From NCBI GenBank assembly GCA_016808115.1, contig JAEQBH010002954.1:62001-126000 (forward strand): a stretch of DNA of 64,000 nt, in the 5' to 3' direction. The position numbers were made by a program, and so were the translations under genes. The notes under the pieces were generated by a model. The model made no database searches. It saw only the letters and a program-made list of their open reading frames with translations, and was not told the DNA's origin. The DNA is from Tetrastigma voinierianum. Taxonomy: Eukaryota > Streptophyta > Magnoliopsida > Vitales > Vitaceae. Positions 36,298 to 47,761 of this stretch are shown here, one piece after another (the first letter of the stretch is position 1; the number at the start of each line of letters is the position of its first letter).

Positions 36298-37523
36298 TAA
36301 TTATATATGTATGCATATGTTAAGGCATTATGAAAGTATAAAAATGTGTAAAGAATGATATGTATTTAATGATAAATGAAAGGATTTAAATGGATTTATA
36401 AATGTATTTTGAAGAAATGTTTTATCGATGGTTACCCTAACCCTATATGACCGTTATGACCGATATCGGTCGAGGTACTTTCAGCTGCAAGGATATAGAG
36501 GGTAAAGTTAGTAGGTTACTAATTGAGGAAGGGAAATAGTGTTTAGAGTAATATCCTTTGCACGTGATAAGTGTTATGACCGAACCCTATGCAAAGCTGC
36601 GGAGTTTCTCCTCCTCAAGCATAGTGGTTATGACTGGAATGAGATTATCCCTCACCGTTAGTACCCGGAAACTGTTCAGTGTGTTTATCCCTTGGGTTCC
36701 ACCAGAAAGAAAGAAATAAAGAAAGAAAGAAAGTTTAACGCATTAATTGATTTTTAATTGTATAAGTATTTATTACTTTGCTATATACTGAAAATGTTAT
36801 CTAAAGAAAAATGTACACTCACTGAGCTCCTTTAGCTCATTCTTTTCCGTATGTTTCAAAACCATTTTCAGGAACCGAGACAGGTGCTTTAGTAGGGCAT
36901 CCCCCTGCGCAGTGAGTTGAGCCATCGAGGAGACGACGCATGTGACTGCATTTTGTATATTTTGCATATTGTATATGTTGAATATTTTGTCATGTATATA
37001 TGTATATATGTATATATTGTGAAAAGGAACTACGTGGGCTTTGATCTCGCGGACGAGGTAATGAGGCTGGGCCGTGGTTAAGTCCGCTCAAGCCACCTTT
37101 TTGATAAAATGTATGGAATGTATGAAGGTTTGAATGTTTTGATGATTTGATGTAAATAAATGTATATGTATGTCTATTATGTTTGATTGGGTTGTGGACG
37201 AGGATTCCTAATATGGAAATTGAAAATTTGAAGTTTAGAAGTGTTTTTAAATGCTTTCATCAGGTTTTTGTAAATTTAGGAAAGTCCGAAAAACAGAGGA
37301 AACTCTGGCCGATTTTTCTAAAAAATCTAAGTGTTTGAAAAAAAAAGAAAAAAAAATTACCACTTCACTTCCGCATTATTTTCTAAAGATATGTTAAGGA
37401 TTGTAAAGGGGTTCGCTCCATGGATTTTAATTGATTGTTTTGAGGAAAAGTTTCTATATCCATTGGAGTACCGGGAGGTCCCCTCGGGTTCATGAGGTTA
37501 ATCTGGTTCAAGATCCTTCAACG
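34813..37523 (+). repeat. Element A 5' LTR, second part
   Basis: It resumes the match to the 3' LTR from 'aagtatgtttgt' and runs collinear with about 53030-55745, ending in GATCCTTCAACG just before the primer-binding site. The expected terminal CA has become CG. An (AT)n tract lies at 36265-36293 and a GAAA-rich purine run at 36707-36735. Confidence 0.85.
36265..36293. repeat. (AT)n in the element A 5' LTR
   Basis: About 14 AT units. The same position in the 3' LTR (54492-54544) has roughly twice as many, while element C has only a short ATATAAATATAT there. Confidence 0.9.
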
Positions 37524-37536
37524 TGGTATCAGAGCC
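37524..37536 (+). other. Element A primer-binding site
   Basis: TGGTATCAGAGCC is a perfect match to the plant initiator-tRNA(Met) primer-binding site and adjoins the 5' LTR end. It fixes the orientation and internal start of element A. Confidence 0.95.
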
Positions 37537-37682
37537 AAGGTTTTCAAAATGTTATAAAGATTTGAAAATTTTATTTTCATATGATTGTTTTAATGTTTTA
37601 TTTTAAAATTGCATAAATTATTTATGTGATTTAAAATCATATATGCATTACATGACATATTAAATTTTTGAATTCACAGAAA

Positions 37683-38760
37683 ATGCGTCGTCGAGGCCGA
37701 CCCGCCACCAGGAGAGCTCCTGAGGCATTAGTACCACCACCCGAGGAACATGTTGATGAGTCTGCGTATGTTCCTCCACCCACAGTACATAGTGACCCTA
37801 TGCCTTCAGAGCCACTACAGACAAAGCCGCAACAGCCTCCTGAGGTCGTGGGAGAACAAATACCTTAGAGCGGGGGCATGGCTGCCCGGCCTTGGGCCAC
37901 TTCATTGATGACAAACCGAGCCGGTAGCTTTATAACGATGGGGCGAAAGCAAGACCTAACTATGATGGATTGGGAGACCTTAAAGGCTTCATCATGGTTA
38001 GAGGGAAATGAGCTGTCTATCGTGATGAAGTGTACAAATGAGCATATGGTCACTTTTCCCGCCTTCTCCTACGGGACGCAGCGTTGGGAGCGGCGGAGGG
38101 CAAATAGCAGGAGATGCCCAGAGGGAGTGTCCTGGGCACAGCTCAAGGAAGAATTTACAGATAAGTTTGTTCCATCCAGTTACAGAGATGCGTAGGCTGA
38201 GGAGTTCTTTAGGCTGGAGCAAAGGACACTCTCCATGACAGATTATGAGCAGAGTTTTTCTGAGCTCGTCAGACATGTCCCATTTATTAGGGATGATGAA
38301 GTTTCGAAGACCAAGAGGTTTTTTGTAAGTCTTATCCAATCATAACTACGAGCTGACAGTAAATCACACATAAGACGACTGTAGTAGTAGAAGCCGCAGC
38401 TGGGGTGGTCGAGAGGAGCACGGGTTGAACCGGTGGCTACTACCAAGGACAATCATCGTAAACTGGCATGTAACTACATGGAACAAAGGGGAGGCAATGT
38501 TCCAAGAAGGCATTCAAGAGGGGAGGAAAGACACGGTGGACCTGCGGGCAGTTCAAATGTGGACACAGCTTCAGCCAGTGGTTCGCGAGGCCACGTACGT
38601 GCAAATTTCCAAGGGTCCAAAGCCGAGTGTGCTTAGCAGAAGAACCATTATGGTGAGTGCGATCGGGCACGCACAGCTTTGAGGCGACACAGCTGGGACA
38701 CTTCGCCATAAAGTGCCCACAGATAGTTTCTGGTAGTGGATCAAGAGTAGGACAACAGAC
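37683..38760 (+). pseudogene. Element A gag (broken)
   Basis: It starts at the ATG at 37683 (MRRRGRPATRRAPEA), a basic then proline-rich N terminus ending in a stop at 37866. The capsid domain continues with GSFITMGRKQDLTMMDWETL, SWAQLKEEFTDKFVPSSYRD and EEFFRLEQRTLSMTDYEQSF, then FSELVRHVPFIRDDEVSKTK up to about 38340. Downstream 38400-38760 is a low-complexity glycine/arginine-rich and serine-rich tail with no clear zinc knuckle. Stops at 37866, 38193 and about 38341 show that it cannot make a full capsid protein. Confidence 0.85.
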
Positions 38761-38939
38761 GTAGGCAGTCACACTGTAGTGGTCGTGGTCGAGTCAAAGA
38801 GGCTCCAGCAGAGGTCGCACTACATTTACTGGGACCTCGGAGGACCGTGAGGTGAGGTCAAACATCTAGAGGACAGATGGGATGACCTCAGATATAGGCT
38901 AGGGTATTTGCAGTCACCCAGCAGGAGGCAGATGTAGCC

Positions 38940-39393
38940 CCAGAGGTCATAACAGGTACTATCCAAGTTTTTGATAGGGATGCTTATGTCTTGATAGATC
39001 CAGGTGCTACTCACTGCTTATTTCTCGTGGAAATTTATCATAATAAGGAACATGTGAGATACAACCCATAGATTGTAGTATGGTAATCTCCCTTCCTACA
39101 AGAGATTCACTTATAGCAGATAGAGTATACATGGGTTGTAGAGTGATTATTGAGGGCCATGAGTTTAGGGCCAATTTGGTATTGTTGGAAATCAAGGACT
39201 TCGATGTGATCTTAGGGATGGACTGTTGTCTCGACATCATGCCACCATGGATTGCTTTAGGAAAGAAGTTAAGTTCTGTAAACCGGGGGAACCAAAGATT
39301 ACTTTTTGTGGGGTAAGGAAGATATTGTCCTCGAGTATGATGTCTGTAATGATGGCTAGGAAGATGTCTCAAATCATATCCGGGGTATCTAGC
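38940..39393 (+). pseudogene. Element A protease (broken, cut by element B)
   Basis: The catalytic segment at about 38985-39025 reads VLIDPGATHCLF. Active gypsy proteases have D-S-G or D-T-G here, so the serine has become proline. The C-terminal half, 39080-39310, includes IADRVYMGCRVIIEGHEF, IKDFDVILGMD and RGNQRLLF. A stop at about 39069 separates the halves. The region ends in 'gtctcaaatcatatccgg' where the element B LTR begins. The polyprotein resumes at about 49530. Confidence 0.8.
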
Positions 39394-40169
39394 CAGAACA
39401 CCGTCTCCGAGAGTAGCTCCACAAGACATGATACCGGTAGGGTGTATATGGTACCAAGAGTCAAGAATCAAATATTTTGAGACTAAAGTAAGAAATGAAA
39501 GTTTATGGAACCCGGAAATTTTGGTATTAAAGTAAGGGTACAATGGTCATTGGTGCAAATGGATATGGAAATTAGAAACAAATTAGAGACGGGCCATAGT
39601 AGAAATTGAATAGTTACAATTGCAATAATTAAAAGAAGAGGGTATTTGCAATTAATGGAAAGTTAAATTAATAAAAGGAGAATTAAAACCAAAATCACAT
39701 CTTGGTCTCTGTGCTGTGGTTCACTATTTGAAGAGGAGAAGAGAGAGCCAAGAGGAGGAAGAGAAGGAAGAAGGTGGAGAAGGAATCAAAGATCAAGGTA
39801 TGCCTTTGTCTTAGAATCAAGTGTATTGGATTTCTAGGGCTTGGGTATGGAGATTAGTTCTCCTTTGGTCTAGGTTTTGTGCAAAGAGCACATGAAACCT
39901 TTGTATTTGTTGGGGTTATGAGAGAAAAACCTCAATAGGATGGAAGAAACTTGGAATCATCACCATATGATGTTGTGAATTGGTGGACCTTAGGTAGGCC
40001 TCTTGGATTTTTCACCCAAGGTTTTGGGTTTTGAGGTTCCAAACACCAATTAAAACGCTAGGAGTTGTTTTTAGATAATTTCCAAGTCAGTTTTTGCATT
40101 ATGAATTATAGAAGGCATGGAGTGATTTGGTATCAAAAGTGGAGAAATAACGAATCTGGCATTTTCGTG

Positions 40170-40264
40170 TCCTACCGGTAGAAGTTAAGTCCTACCGGTA
40201 GGAGTTTGCTTCTGGTCATTTTTGGCCAAGTCCTACCGGTAGGAGTTAAGTCCTACCGGTAGAA
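40170..40264. repeat. Cluster of four CTACCGGTAG palindromes (5' LTR of B)
   Basis: Sites at 40170, 40190, 40231 and 40251. The 10-base core CTACCGGTAG is perfectly palindromic; at 40190 and 40231 the full 14-base TCCTACCGGTAGGA-type palindrome is present. They come in two pairs, each pair separated by 'agttaag'-type spacers. Confidence 0.95.
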
Positions 40265-40988
40265 CATGTTCTGGTTTTCCTGTTTCGACCAGTTTTCGTA
40301 TTCTGGCCATAACTTGCTCATTTCTTATCCGATTTGAGTGATTCAAGTGGCCACTTAAAATAGACTTCAAGGAGAACAAACCATATTCAATGTCGCCAAT
40401 TCTGACTATACAGCCCAAAATTTCACTCAAGTAGCTATGTGCAGGACATTTCCTGCATCAGTTTGATTATAGAGGATTCCCGATTGATTCGAACGTAAGT
40501 TGAGTTACGGTGCTCCGAATTGGGTGATTCCAATTGGAAATGAACCCTTAGCACCTTATCTTTAAAGGAGTACAAGGATCCAGTGCCAAATATCGAGACA
40601 AGGCACTGGAAAATAAATACTTCAATCTATCCCTAGGTAAAATCTGTAAACCGACTAGTTGGCATGAAAATGCCATAACTTGAGTTTGGAAGATCCGAAT
40701 AGATTGATTCCAATTCCTAAGTAAAATAGATTCCTAGAGGAATAATAATATAGGAATGAGTGTATGGTGGATTATATAGAAGTTATGATTAATGTAATTG
40801 TGGTTTTCTTGACAAGGCACGGGAGCGACGCCCACCAGTAGGCAAGGAAGCGACGTCCACGAGCCTCGTAGAGACGCTTGACGGGGAGTGACGCGGATAC
40901 AGGTAAGTGGTTCGCCACTTAAGATCCTTTCCAATCTCATGTAATTGGTTTATTTTGGTAATGAACATGGTAGTTATAATAATAATAA

Positions 40989-41345
40989 TTTAGCACTACG
41001 CGATCGAGCGCAGAAACTCATCCGTAGTTGCTCGCTCATTGAGCGGGCAGTTTGAACCCCACGCGAAGGTGCATACACCCCGCACGTAAAGGACTATCGG
41101 CATAGTTTAGCACACGCCGACGATGCAAAAATTCCGCCCCGTAATGACTCGGCCTCATAGAAATTGTAAGCGCCACGCTGGGCGATGCGCACACCCGGAC
41201 GAGCTGATTTTTAGCTAGTTTGGCACCACGAGCTTACGCAAGAAATTCGCCGTAGTCGCCAGCCCAGCACTACAATTACGACGCAAAGAAATCTGCACGT
41301 AGTTGCTCGAAAGATTTAGCGCCCACGCATGGCGCAAATTCAGAA
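40989..41345. repeat. Degenerate 58-base tandem array in the element B 5' LTR
   Basis: About six units starting TTTAGCAC or TTTGGCAC, containing a CG-rich 'gatgca.gaaattccg' and '.cgtagttgctcg' core. It is the most CG-rich part of an otherwise AT-rich LTR. The corresponding array in the 3' LTR is at 48580-48935. Confidence 0.8.
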
Positions 41346-41950
41346 CGAGTGGTTGAAGTGACTTAATAAGCTTCACATTGGCGTTAGTTTTAAAATCATG
41401 ATGGTTTAAATAGTTAAAGCATATACATAGAGTTTTTGATAGAAGTTATAAAACCAATGACAAATTGTCATGTTAGCATTTATTATATGTATATCTTCGT
41501 GCACTAACTTGTTTGTTTATTTTGTAGCTATTTCTATCCTACTACGTGCTATCGCGGACAAAAGGACGTCAACGTTTTGTCATATATATAGGTGGACTAT
41601 TTATGAACTATGATGTAAAACCTTATGTATGAGATGGATATGTACTTGAACAATATACATTTTGAAATTATGAATTTGTATGTCGTAATTATATTTTTGT
41701 AAAACATGCACGCATGGTTTTGAGAAAAACAGGTCAAAATGAAATTTGGTTGAATTCATATTTATCTTATATTTTGATGAGGACCATAAGTCCTTTGTGA
41801 TTATATTCGGATCTTCGTTAAAATAAAGGGGTGATTTTGATAGAAAGGTGAAAATTTTTTTATCCACGTTTCCAAAGGCAGTTTTAGCAGTTTTAACGGC
41901 TTAGCTTCATGGTAACTTGTCGCCGAGCGAGCTTATCGGAGGTTACTGGA

Positions 41951-42316
41951 GTTGCTCTGATATCCCCGTCAAAGGAATGGGCTCCCGCTGTCAGGAAAGG
42001 TGTCCTCGTTCAGTTGAAAGAAAGTTTCAAGAGAAAAGTTTGAACTATTTCGCACAAATTGTGTGTTAGATATGCTTAAGACATGAAGTTATTCTGTGTA
42101 CACATCATTCTTTAGATTTCAAGAGTTATATTTTCATTGATTGCATAAGCTAAGGCATAAGTCATAGTACTTGAATTCAGCATATGATGAATATACATTA
42201 AATTGTGAGTTACATATTGCATGGAATTATCATGCCAGATTATATTGAGTTAGTGGTTGAACTTGAAATTTTGATTTTGTTGCCTATATAGATAGTGTAC
42301 TAGTACACATTTAGCT
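41951..42316 (+). other. Element B untranslated leader
   Basis: Non-coding segment between the 5' LTR and the gag start. A standard primer-binding site is not visible at its left end. Instead GCTCTGATATCC (41954-41965) resembles that site on the opposite strand. Confidence 0.5.
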
Positions 42317-43300
42317 ATGCAGCATCGCGGTCGTCCGAGGACGCGATTGTAGTAAATAAGCAGGCTTCCCACACCGCTTAGAGAACAAAGGATTCAGTCT
42401 CACAACGTGCGTAGAGCCCTACACACCCACGTACCATCACAATTACACGACTCAAAGCCTACCCCAGACCTATTCCAGAAAGCGTATGGAACATATGGCA
42501 CGATAGCTAGCAAATGGGCCCTTCGCTGTACCGGGCGAGAGTCCGGGATATCGACCAGCGCGCCCCAGAAATTAGGCGGTCTTGATGGCAACAGACCCGT
42601 AGAGAGCGCATTCGACAGAGGCAAACCCAAGAGATTTTTCATGACGGTGTACCGAGGAGAGGGTCTCCTATTCTGCCTTCCTACTTAAAGATTGTGCCAA
42701 GGACTGGTGGAAGGCGCATCAGAGGGCACACCCAGAGGGTGTCATATGGGCGGAGTTCAAGAGAGAATTTACAGAGAGATTTTTTCCTAAAAGCTATAAA
42801 GATGCCAAAGTTGAAGAGTTTTATAGATTGGAGCAAGGGGACTCCTCAGTCCCAGAGTACGAAAAGAAGTTTTCAGAGTTAATTCGCCTAGTTCCTTTCT
42901 TCGCAGAGAATGAACAAGAGAAGATCAATAGATTTATGGCAGGTCTTAACCCCGCGGTTAGGACAATAAAGGACATCTCGCATCACATACCGTATATGGG
43001 CGCTTAATGAGGCAGCCACTAGAGGTAGCAGAGTGCACTGCATCACCAAGTCAAATCACAATCCGGGCCGAAGAGGAGCCGGACTGGGTAGTCATCGTGA
43101 GAGGGGCCAAGAAGAGGCCTAAGAGTGGTCGAGCCCAATATGGTCAGCGCAGCCCACAGAGTCGAGACCCAGCCACTGAAATTCGTTTCGCCATCACAGG
43201 TCCGTGGAGCCGCCAGAGTTGGAGGAGCCGACCAGAGTGCAGTAGATGTGGCCGATCACATTCCGGTGAATGCCTCGTGGCGTGATCGTTTCACGCGGCC
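42317..43300 (+). pseudogene. Element B gag (broken)
   Basis: The likely start is the ATG at 42317 (MQHRGRPRTRL then stop), equivalent to the A gag start. The capsid domain is conserved from about 42700 to 42990: DWWKAHQRAHPEGVIWAEFK, REFTERFFPKSYKDAKVEEF, YRLEQGDSSVPEYEKKFSEL and FMAGLNPAVRTI. A zinc knuckle of the chromovirus type, C-S-R-C-G-R-S-H-S-G-E-C, is at about 43230-43270. It would bind the element's RNA inside the particle. Frameshifts near 42350, 42690 and 43000 break the frame. Confidence 0.88.
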
Positions 43301-43559
43301 GGAGGGCCATTTCATGAGGGACTGGTCTGGGCGCAAAGTGGACGCCGAGTCCGCTGCAGGCCATATCTCCATACCGGGGGCCGACTAGTGGGAGTCGTGG
43401 ACCCGAGCAGGGAAGACCTCAGATGGGAGGAACTACTAGTGCATGGCAGCCTAGTATGTGGAGCAGTGCAGAGGCATACCCCTAGAGGACTCCCAAGAGA
43501 CCACCCGTGAGCAATCGACTGTGACCTCGGTCACGCTGTAGTATACTGCGACCCAACAG

Positions 43560-43997
43560 CGGCCGATGCTGCTACTCCTGTGTGTGGTCACAAAAATTCA
43601 TTTCTTTATTTGGCACCGCATGCTCATGTATTGGTGGACTCGTGGAGCCACCCATTCTTTTATTTCTCGAATTCAGGAGAGAGTCGATAGAGATGAGACC
43701 GACCGAGTGTAGTATGATAGGTGTCACTGACCTGCATTCGCTTTATTGCCAATGTGAGCCTATAAGAGAAGTAAAGTGACTATAGCAAGTCATGAGTTCG
43801 AGGCTGATCTAATAGTACTCGATATTCATGACTTTGACATTATTCTGGGCATGGATTGGTTAGCTAAACATCGCGCTACCGTCGATTGCCACAAGAAAGA
43901 GGTCCATTTTAGTCAACCCGGGAACCAAGTAATCTCAGGGAGCAGAGAGATATTTTCGTTCAATCAATGTAATGCAAGCAAACAAGATGCTCCGTAA
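43560..43997 (+). pseudogene. Element B protease (frameshifted)
   Basis: The catalytic segment lies at about 43634-43662, where the reading frame is broken inside the D-S-G-A-T-H block by one extra base. The second half, 43776-43960, is open: SHEFEADLIVLDIHDFDIIL, GMDWLAKHRATVDCHKKEVH and FSQPGNQVI. It leads directly into RT. Confidence 0.85.
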
Positions 43998-44970
43998 AGC
44001 ATGCCAGGGGTACTTGGTGTATGCAATAGAATCTTCCAACCGTGAGATGAAATTGGCAAAAGTTCCTGTGGTGAACGAAATTGCGGATGTATTTCCTGAG
44101 GATCTACCAGGGTTACCGCCGGACAGAGAGATTGAATTCGAGATTGAGCTAGCGCCTAGCACAGAGCCCATCTCTATAGCGCCGTACCGGATGGCACCAG
44201 CAGAGCTAAAAGAATTGAAGGTGCAAATGGAAGAATTGTTGAGTAAAGGCTTCGTTAAGACAAGTACATCACTACGGGGAGCTCCTATTGCTTGTTAAGA
44301 AAGACGGGATCGCTTATGCATCGACATAGAGCGTACCAACAAAGTAACCATCCGAAATCGCATCCATTGCCAAGAATCGATGATCTATTTGATCAGCCTA
44401 CAAGGGAGCTAAGGTCTTTCTCGAAGATAGATTCACGATCAGATATCATCACCGAAGGTGCGTGAGGGAAGACTGTCTAAAGACACTTAAAACTAGATAC
44501 GGGCATTATGAATTTCATGATGCCATTCGCCTAACCAACGCTCCAAAGAGCCTTTTATGGATTTGATGAATCGTGTCTTCTGACCTTATTTAGACAAGTT
44601 CGTTATAGTCTTCATTGATGGTATCTCGCATATTCAAGTAAGAAAGAAGAGCATGCGAAAGCACCTAAGGATAATATTACAAACTCGAGAGAACATCGCT
44701 CTATGCAAAGTTCATCAAGTGCAAATGGTTAGATCGAGTAGCATTCTGGGACATGTGGTATCCGCCGAGGGTATTTCAAGAGGACCTCAAAATAGAGGCC
44801 ATTTGATTAAAATCACCCACGAACATAATCAAGTAAGAAGTTTCTCGGGTTTAGCCGGTTACTTAGAAAGTTCAGAAGGGTTCTCAAAGATAGCTAAATT
44901 TATCACCAAGTTAACAAGAAAGAAGAGAAGTTTATTTGGTCGTAAGCCTCACGTGAATGGGCCGATGAGT
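43972..44970 (+). pseudogene. Element B reverse transcriptase (broken)
   Basis: The N-terminal linker is open at 43972-44275: KMLRKACQGYLVYAIES, VFPEDLPGLPPDREIEFEIE, then YRMAPAELKELKVQMEELL and KGFVKTSTS. After that, frames are scrambled. The palm motif near 44602-44625 reads VIVFIDGIS, so the second catalytic aspartate of the usual F-[VI]-D-D box is a glycine. The thumb/connection HVVSAEGIS and a FSGLAGY-type block follow at 44750-44880. Confidence 0.85.
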
Positions 44971-45472
44971 TAAAGCAAAGATCGATCATCGTGATCAGAT
45001 CACACTCTCGAAGTGAGGGATTTACAGTATATTGTGATGCCTCCAAGCAAGGTTTAGGTTGTGTGTTGATGCAACATGATAGAGTGATAGCTTATGCTTC
45101 AAGGCAATTAAAGAAGCATGAAGTAAACTATCCAACGCACGATTTGGAGCTAGCTACTGTGAGTGTTCGCTAAGTAAGAATATGGGCGACACTAATTCTA
45201 TGGGAGTACCTCATAGATCTTTATCGATCACAAAGCCCGCAAAGATCTATTCTCTCAAAAAATTTGAAATACGAGACAGGAGGTGGATAGAACTCATCAA
45301 GGACTATGACTGCACCATTGAATACCACCCAGGCAAGGCAAATGTAGTAGCAGATGCGCTAAGCAGGAAGCCCTCTAGTTCCCTAACTCAACTTAAAGCA
45401 GAATACTTGACAATGCTAGTAGAACTGAGATCTATGGGGGTCGGCGTAGAGACAAGCAGAGTCGTAATCTAG
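44971..45472 (+). pseudogene. Element B RNase H and tether (broken)
   Basis: The RNase H core at 45010-45160 reads FTVYCDASKQGLGCVLMQHD, then RVIAYASRQLKKHEVNYPTH and DLELATV. The tether at 45270-45470 reads RRWIELIKDYDCTIEYHPGK, then ANVVADALSRK and SSSLTQLKAEYL. The catalytic D (in CDASK) and the D of THDLE are present. A stop at 45171 and a frameshift in the missing 'VFALKIWRHYLYG'-like section separate the two. Confidence 0.88.
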
Positions 45473-45539
45473 TAGCAAATTTTTCATGTTCGGGCCGTTG
45501 TTAGTGGGATTGTGGTTAGAGACTTACAAGCTCAGACCC

Positions 45540-46735
45540 GTATTTGATGAAATTGAGAAGCAAGATAGAGGGTCGGACAACGAGTAACTTTTCCTTACGA
45601 GGTGACGGGACACCAAGCATCGGGTCGAGATTACGTGGTCCCCGATGTGATAGAGTCAAGAAGAAAATCAGGAAGAGGCACACTCATCAGCATAGGCGAT
45701 GCATCCAGGGAGTACTAAGATGTATAGGACTCTGAAAGACCACTACTGGTGGAGAGGTATGAAGAGAGAGATAGCAGAGTTCGTATCTAAGTGCCTAACT
45801 TGTCAACAAATTAAGATTGATCATAAACCTGCAGGTTTACTACAACCTTTATCCATTCCTGAGTGGAAATGGGAAAGGATCACGATGGATTGCAGACAAA
45901 GATCTCCTGCACTCAAGATGGTCATGATGCTATTTGGGTTATTGTGGATAGATTTGACGGTCGGCCCAATTTCATTGCTACTAATAATACCTATTCCCTA
46001 GAAAGATATGCTGGTTGTAGATGAGATAGTGAGGCTACATGGCGCACCAAACATCCATTGTATTCCGAGAGATCCTCGCTTCACTTCGATTCTCGTCGAA
46101 GCTACAAGATGCTATGGGCACCAAATTACATTTCGCATCGTCAATCTACTTACGTATGGCCAATCGAGAACTATTCAAACTCTCAAGATATGTTGAGAGC
46201 TTGTGGACGGAGTTTCTAAGGAAGCTGGATAATTACCTAGCATTGATAGAGTTCGCCTATAACAATAGTTATCACCTAGTATCGTACGGGCAACCTATGA
46301 AGCATTGTATGGTAGAAAGTGTGAACCCCACCGCTGGGAACTAAGTGGGGAGAGAAGATTAATTGGCCTAGAGATTGTCCAAGATACAACCGAGAAAGTA
46401 AATATGATACGAGAGCGGTTGAAGATAGCAAACGACAGGCAGAAAAGCTATGCGGACAACCGTCGTAGAGACTTGCAATTCGAGATAGGTGACCAAGTCT
46501 TTTTGAAGATTTCACCTTGGAAAGGTGTGTTGAGATTTGGGAAACGAGGAAAGCTTAGTCCGAGGTATATTGGACCTTATGAGATCGTGAGCAAAGTGGG
46601 GCCAATAGCTTACAAATTGAAGCTACCCCCAGAGTTGTCAAGGATTCATGATACCTTCCATGTATCAATGTTGAGGAAATATCCCGATCCTTCACATGTA
46701 TTGAGAGAGCAAACCAGTGGCGCTTGAAGGAGAAT
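45540..46735 (+). pseudogene. Element B integrase (broken)
   Basis: The HHCC zinc finger lies at 45699-45830 (HPGSTKMYRTLKDHYWWRGM, KREIAEFVSKCLTCQQIK). The catalytic core follows from 45840 (WKWERITMD...) and is broken by several shifts at 45890-46300, so the D-D-E triad cannot be read in one frame. The GPF/Y C-terminal domain is open at 46380-46727: ERLKIANDRQKSYADNRRRD, LQFEIGDQVFLKISPWKGVL, RFGKRGKLSPRYIGPYEIVS and IHDTFHVSMLRKY. In an intact element it would join cDNA to the host chromosome. Confidence 0.9.
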
Positions 46736-46905
46736 TTGACTTATGAGGAGATACCCGTGCAGATTGTAGATCGCAAGGAACAAAAAGGAGAAGAAAAGTG
46801 ATTCATTAGTTAAAGTCTTATGGAAGAATAAGAGAGTGGAGGCCACAAGGGAACCAGAGGCCCGTATGCGCCTATCAAGACTTCACTTATCTCTGATGAG
46901 GTATG
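46736..46905 (+). pseudogene. Element B chromodomain relic
   Basis: Across two frames the segment reads ENLTYEEIPVQIVDRKEQ, then a VKVLW-like block and a short degenerate helix up to the stop near 46899. This is the C-terminal chromodomain position of chromoviruses, which targets insertion to modified chromatin. It is frameshifted at about 46780. Confidence 0.65.
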
Positions 46906-46954
46906 TCCCTTTCCTTTGTTTGAGTTTAGTTTTCATTTTTGAGACCTAAATGTT

Positions 46955-46975
46955 CCAAGGAGGGAGTGATTTTGT
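46955..46975 (+). other. Element B polypurine tract
   Basis: AAGGAGGGAGTGATTT lies directly before the LTR start TGTAACACC. It primes plus-strand synthesis in an intact element. Confidence 0.85.
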
Positions 46976-47761
46976 AACACCTTGTCCTGAGAGAGTCTAC
47001 AAAGACATGATACTGTAGGTGTATAAGGGTACCAAGAGTCACACTGAAATATTTTGGAGACTAAAGTAAGAAATAAAAGTTTATGGAACCCGGAAATTTT
47101 GGTATTAAAGTAAGGGTACAATGGTCATTATGCAAATGGATATGGAAATTAGAAACAAATTAGAGATGGGCCATAGTAGAAATTGAATAAGTTACAATTG
47201 CAATAATTAAAAGAAGAGGGGTATTTGCAATTAATGGAAAGTTAAATTAATAAAAAGGAGAATTAAAAACCAAAAATCACATCTTGGTCTCCAAAGCTAG
47301 GGTTCACGGTTTTGAAGAGGAGAAGAGAGAGCCAAGAGGAGGAAGAGAAGGAAGAAGGTGGAGAAGGAATCAAAGATCAAGGTATGCCTTTGTCTTAGAA
47401 TCAAGTGTATTGGATTTCTAGGGCTTGGGTATGAGATTAGTTCTCCTTGTCTAGGCTTTGTGCAAAGAGCACATGAAACCTTTGTATTTGTTGGGGTTAT
47501 GAGAGAAAACCCCATTAGATGTAAAAGAAACTTGAATCATCAAATTACATGATGTTAAAAAAGAATTGGTGGACCTTAGGTAGGGTTCTTGGATTTTCTT
47601 CCAAGGTTTTGGTTTAGGTTCCAAACACCAATTAAAACGCAGGAGTTGTTTTTAGATAATTTCCAAGTTGATTTTTGAGGTATTATGAATTATAGAAGTT
47701 ACATGGAGTGATTTGGTATCAAAAGTGGGAGAAATAACGAAATCTGGGCATTTCGGGTGTG

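Larger units (their letters stand above)
39394..41950 (+). repeat. Element B 5' LTR
   Basis: It pairs with 46976-49527. Long blocks are almost identical, for example 40280-40390 with 47872-47980 and 41600-41790 with 49200-49360. Between them are short scrambled patches, mainly where CG dinucleotides occur. It carries four CCTACCGGTAGG palindromes (40170-40264) and a 58-base tandem array (40989-41345). Confidence 0.88.

Noticed and set aside
39007..39543. 178-codon minus-strand frame
   Set aside because: It is antisense to the element A protease and the start of the B LTR; the plus strand carries the recognisable motif.
41954..41965. GCTCTGATATCC beside the element B 5' LTR resembles an antisense primer-binding site
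   Set aside because: Element B coding is plus strand, so an antisense site has no role. The match is imperfect and the area is CG-rich with uncertain consensus.
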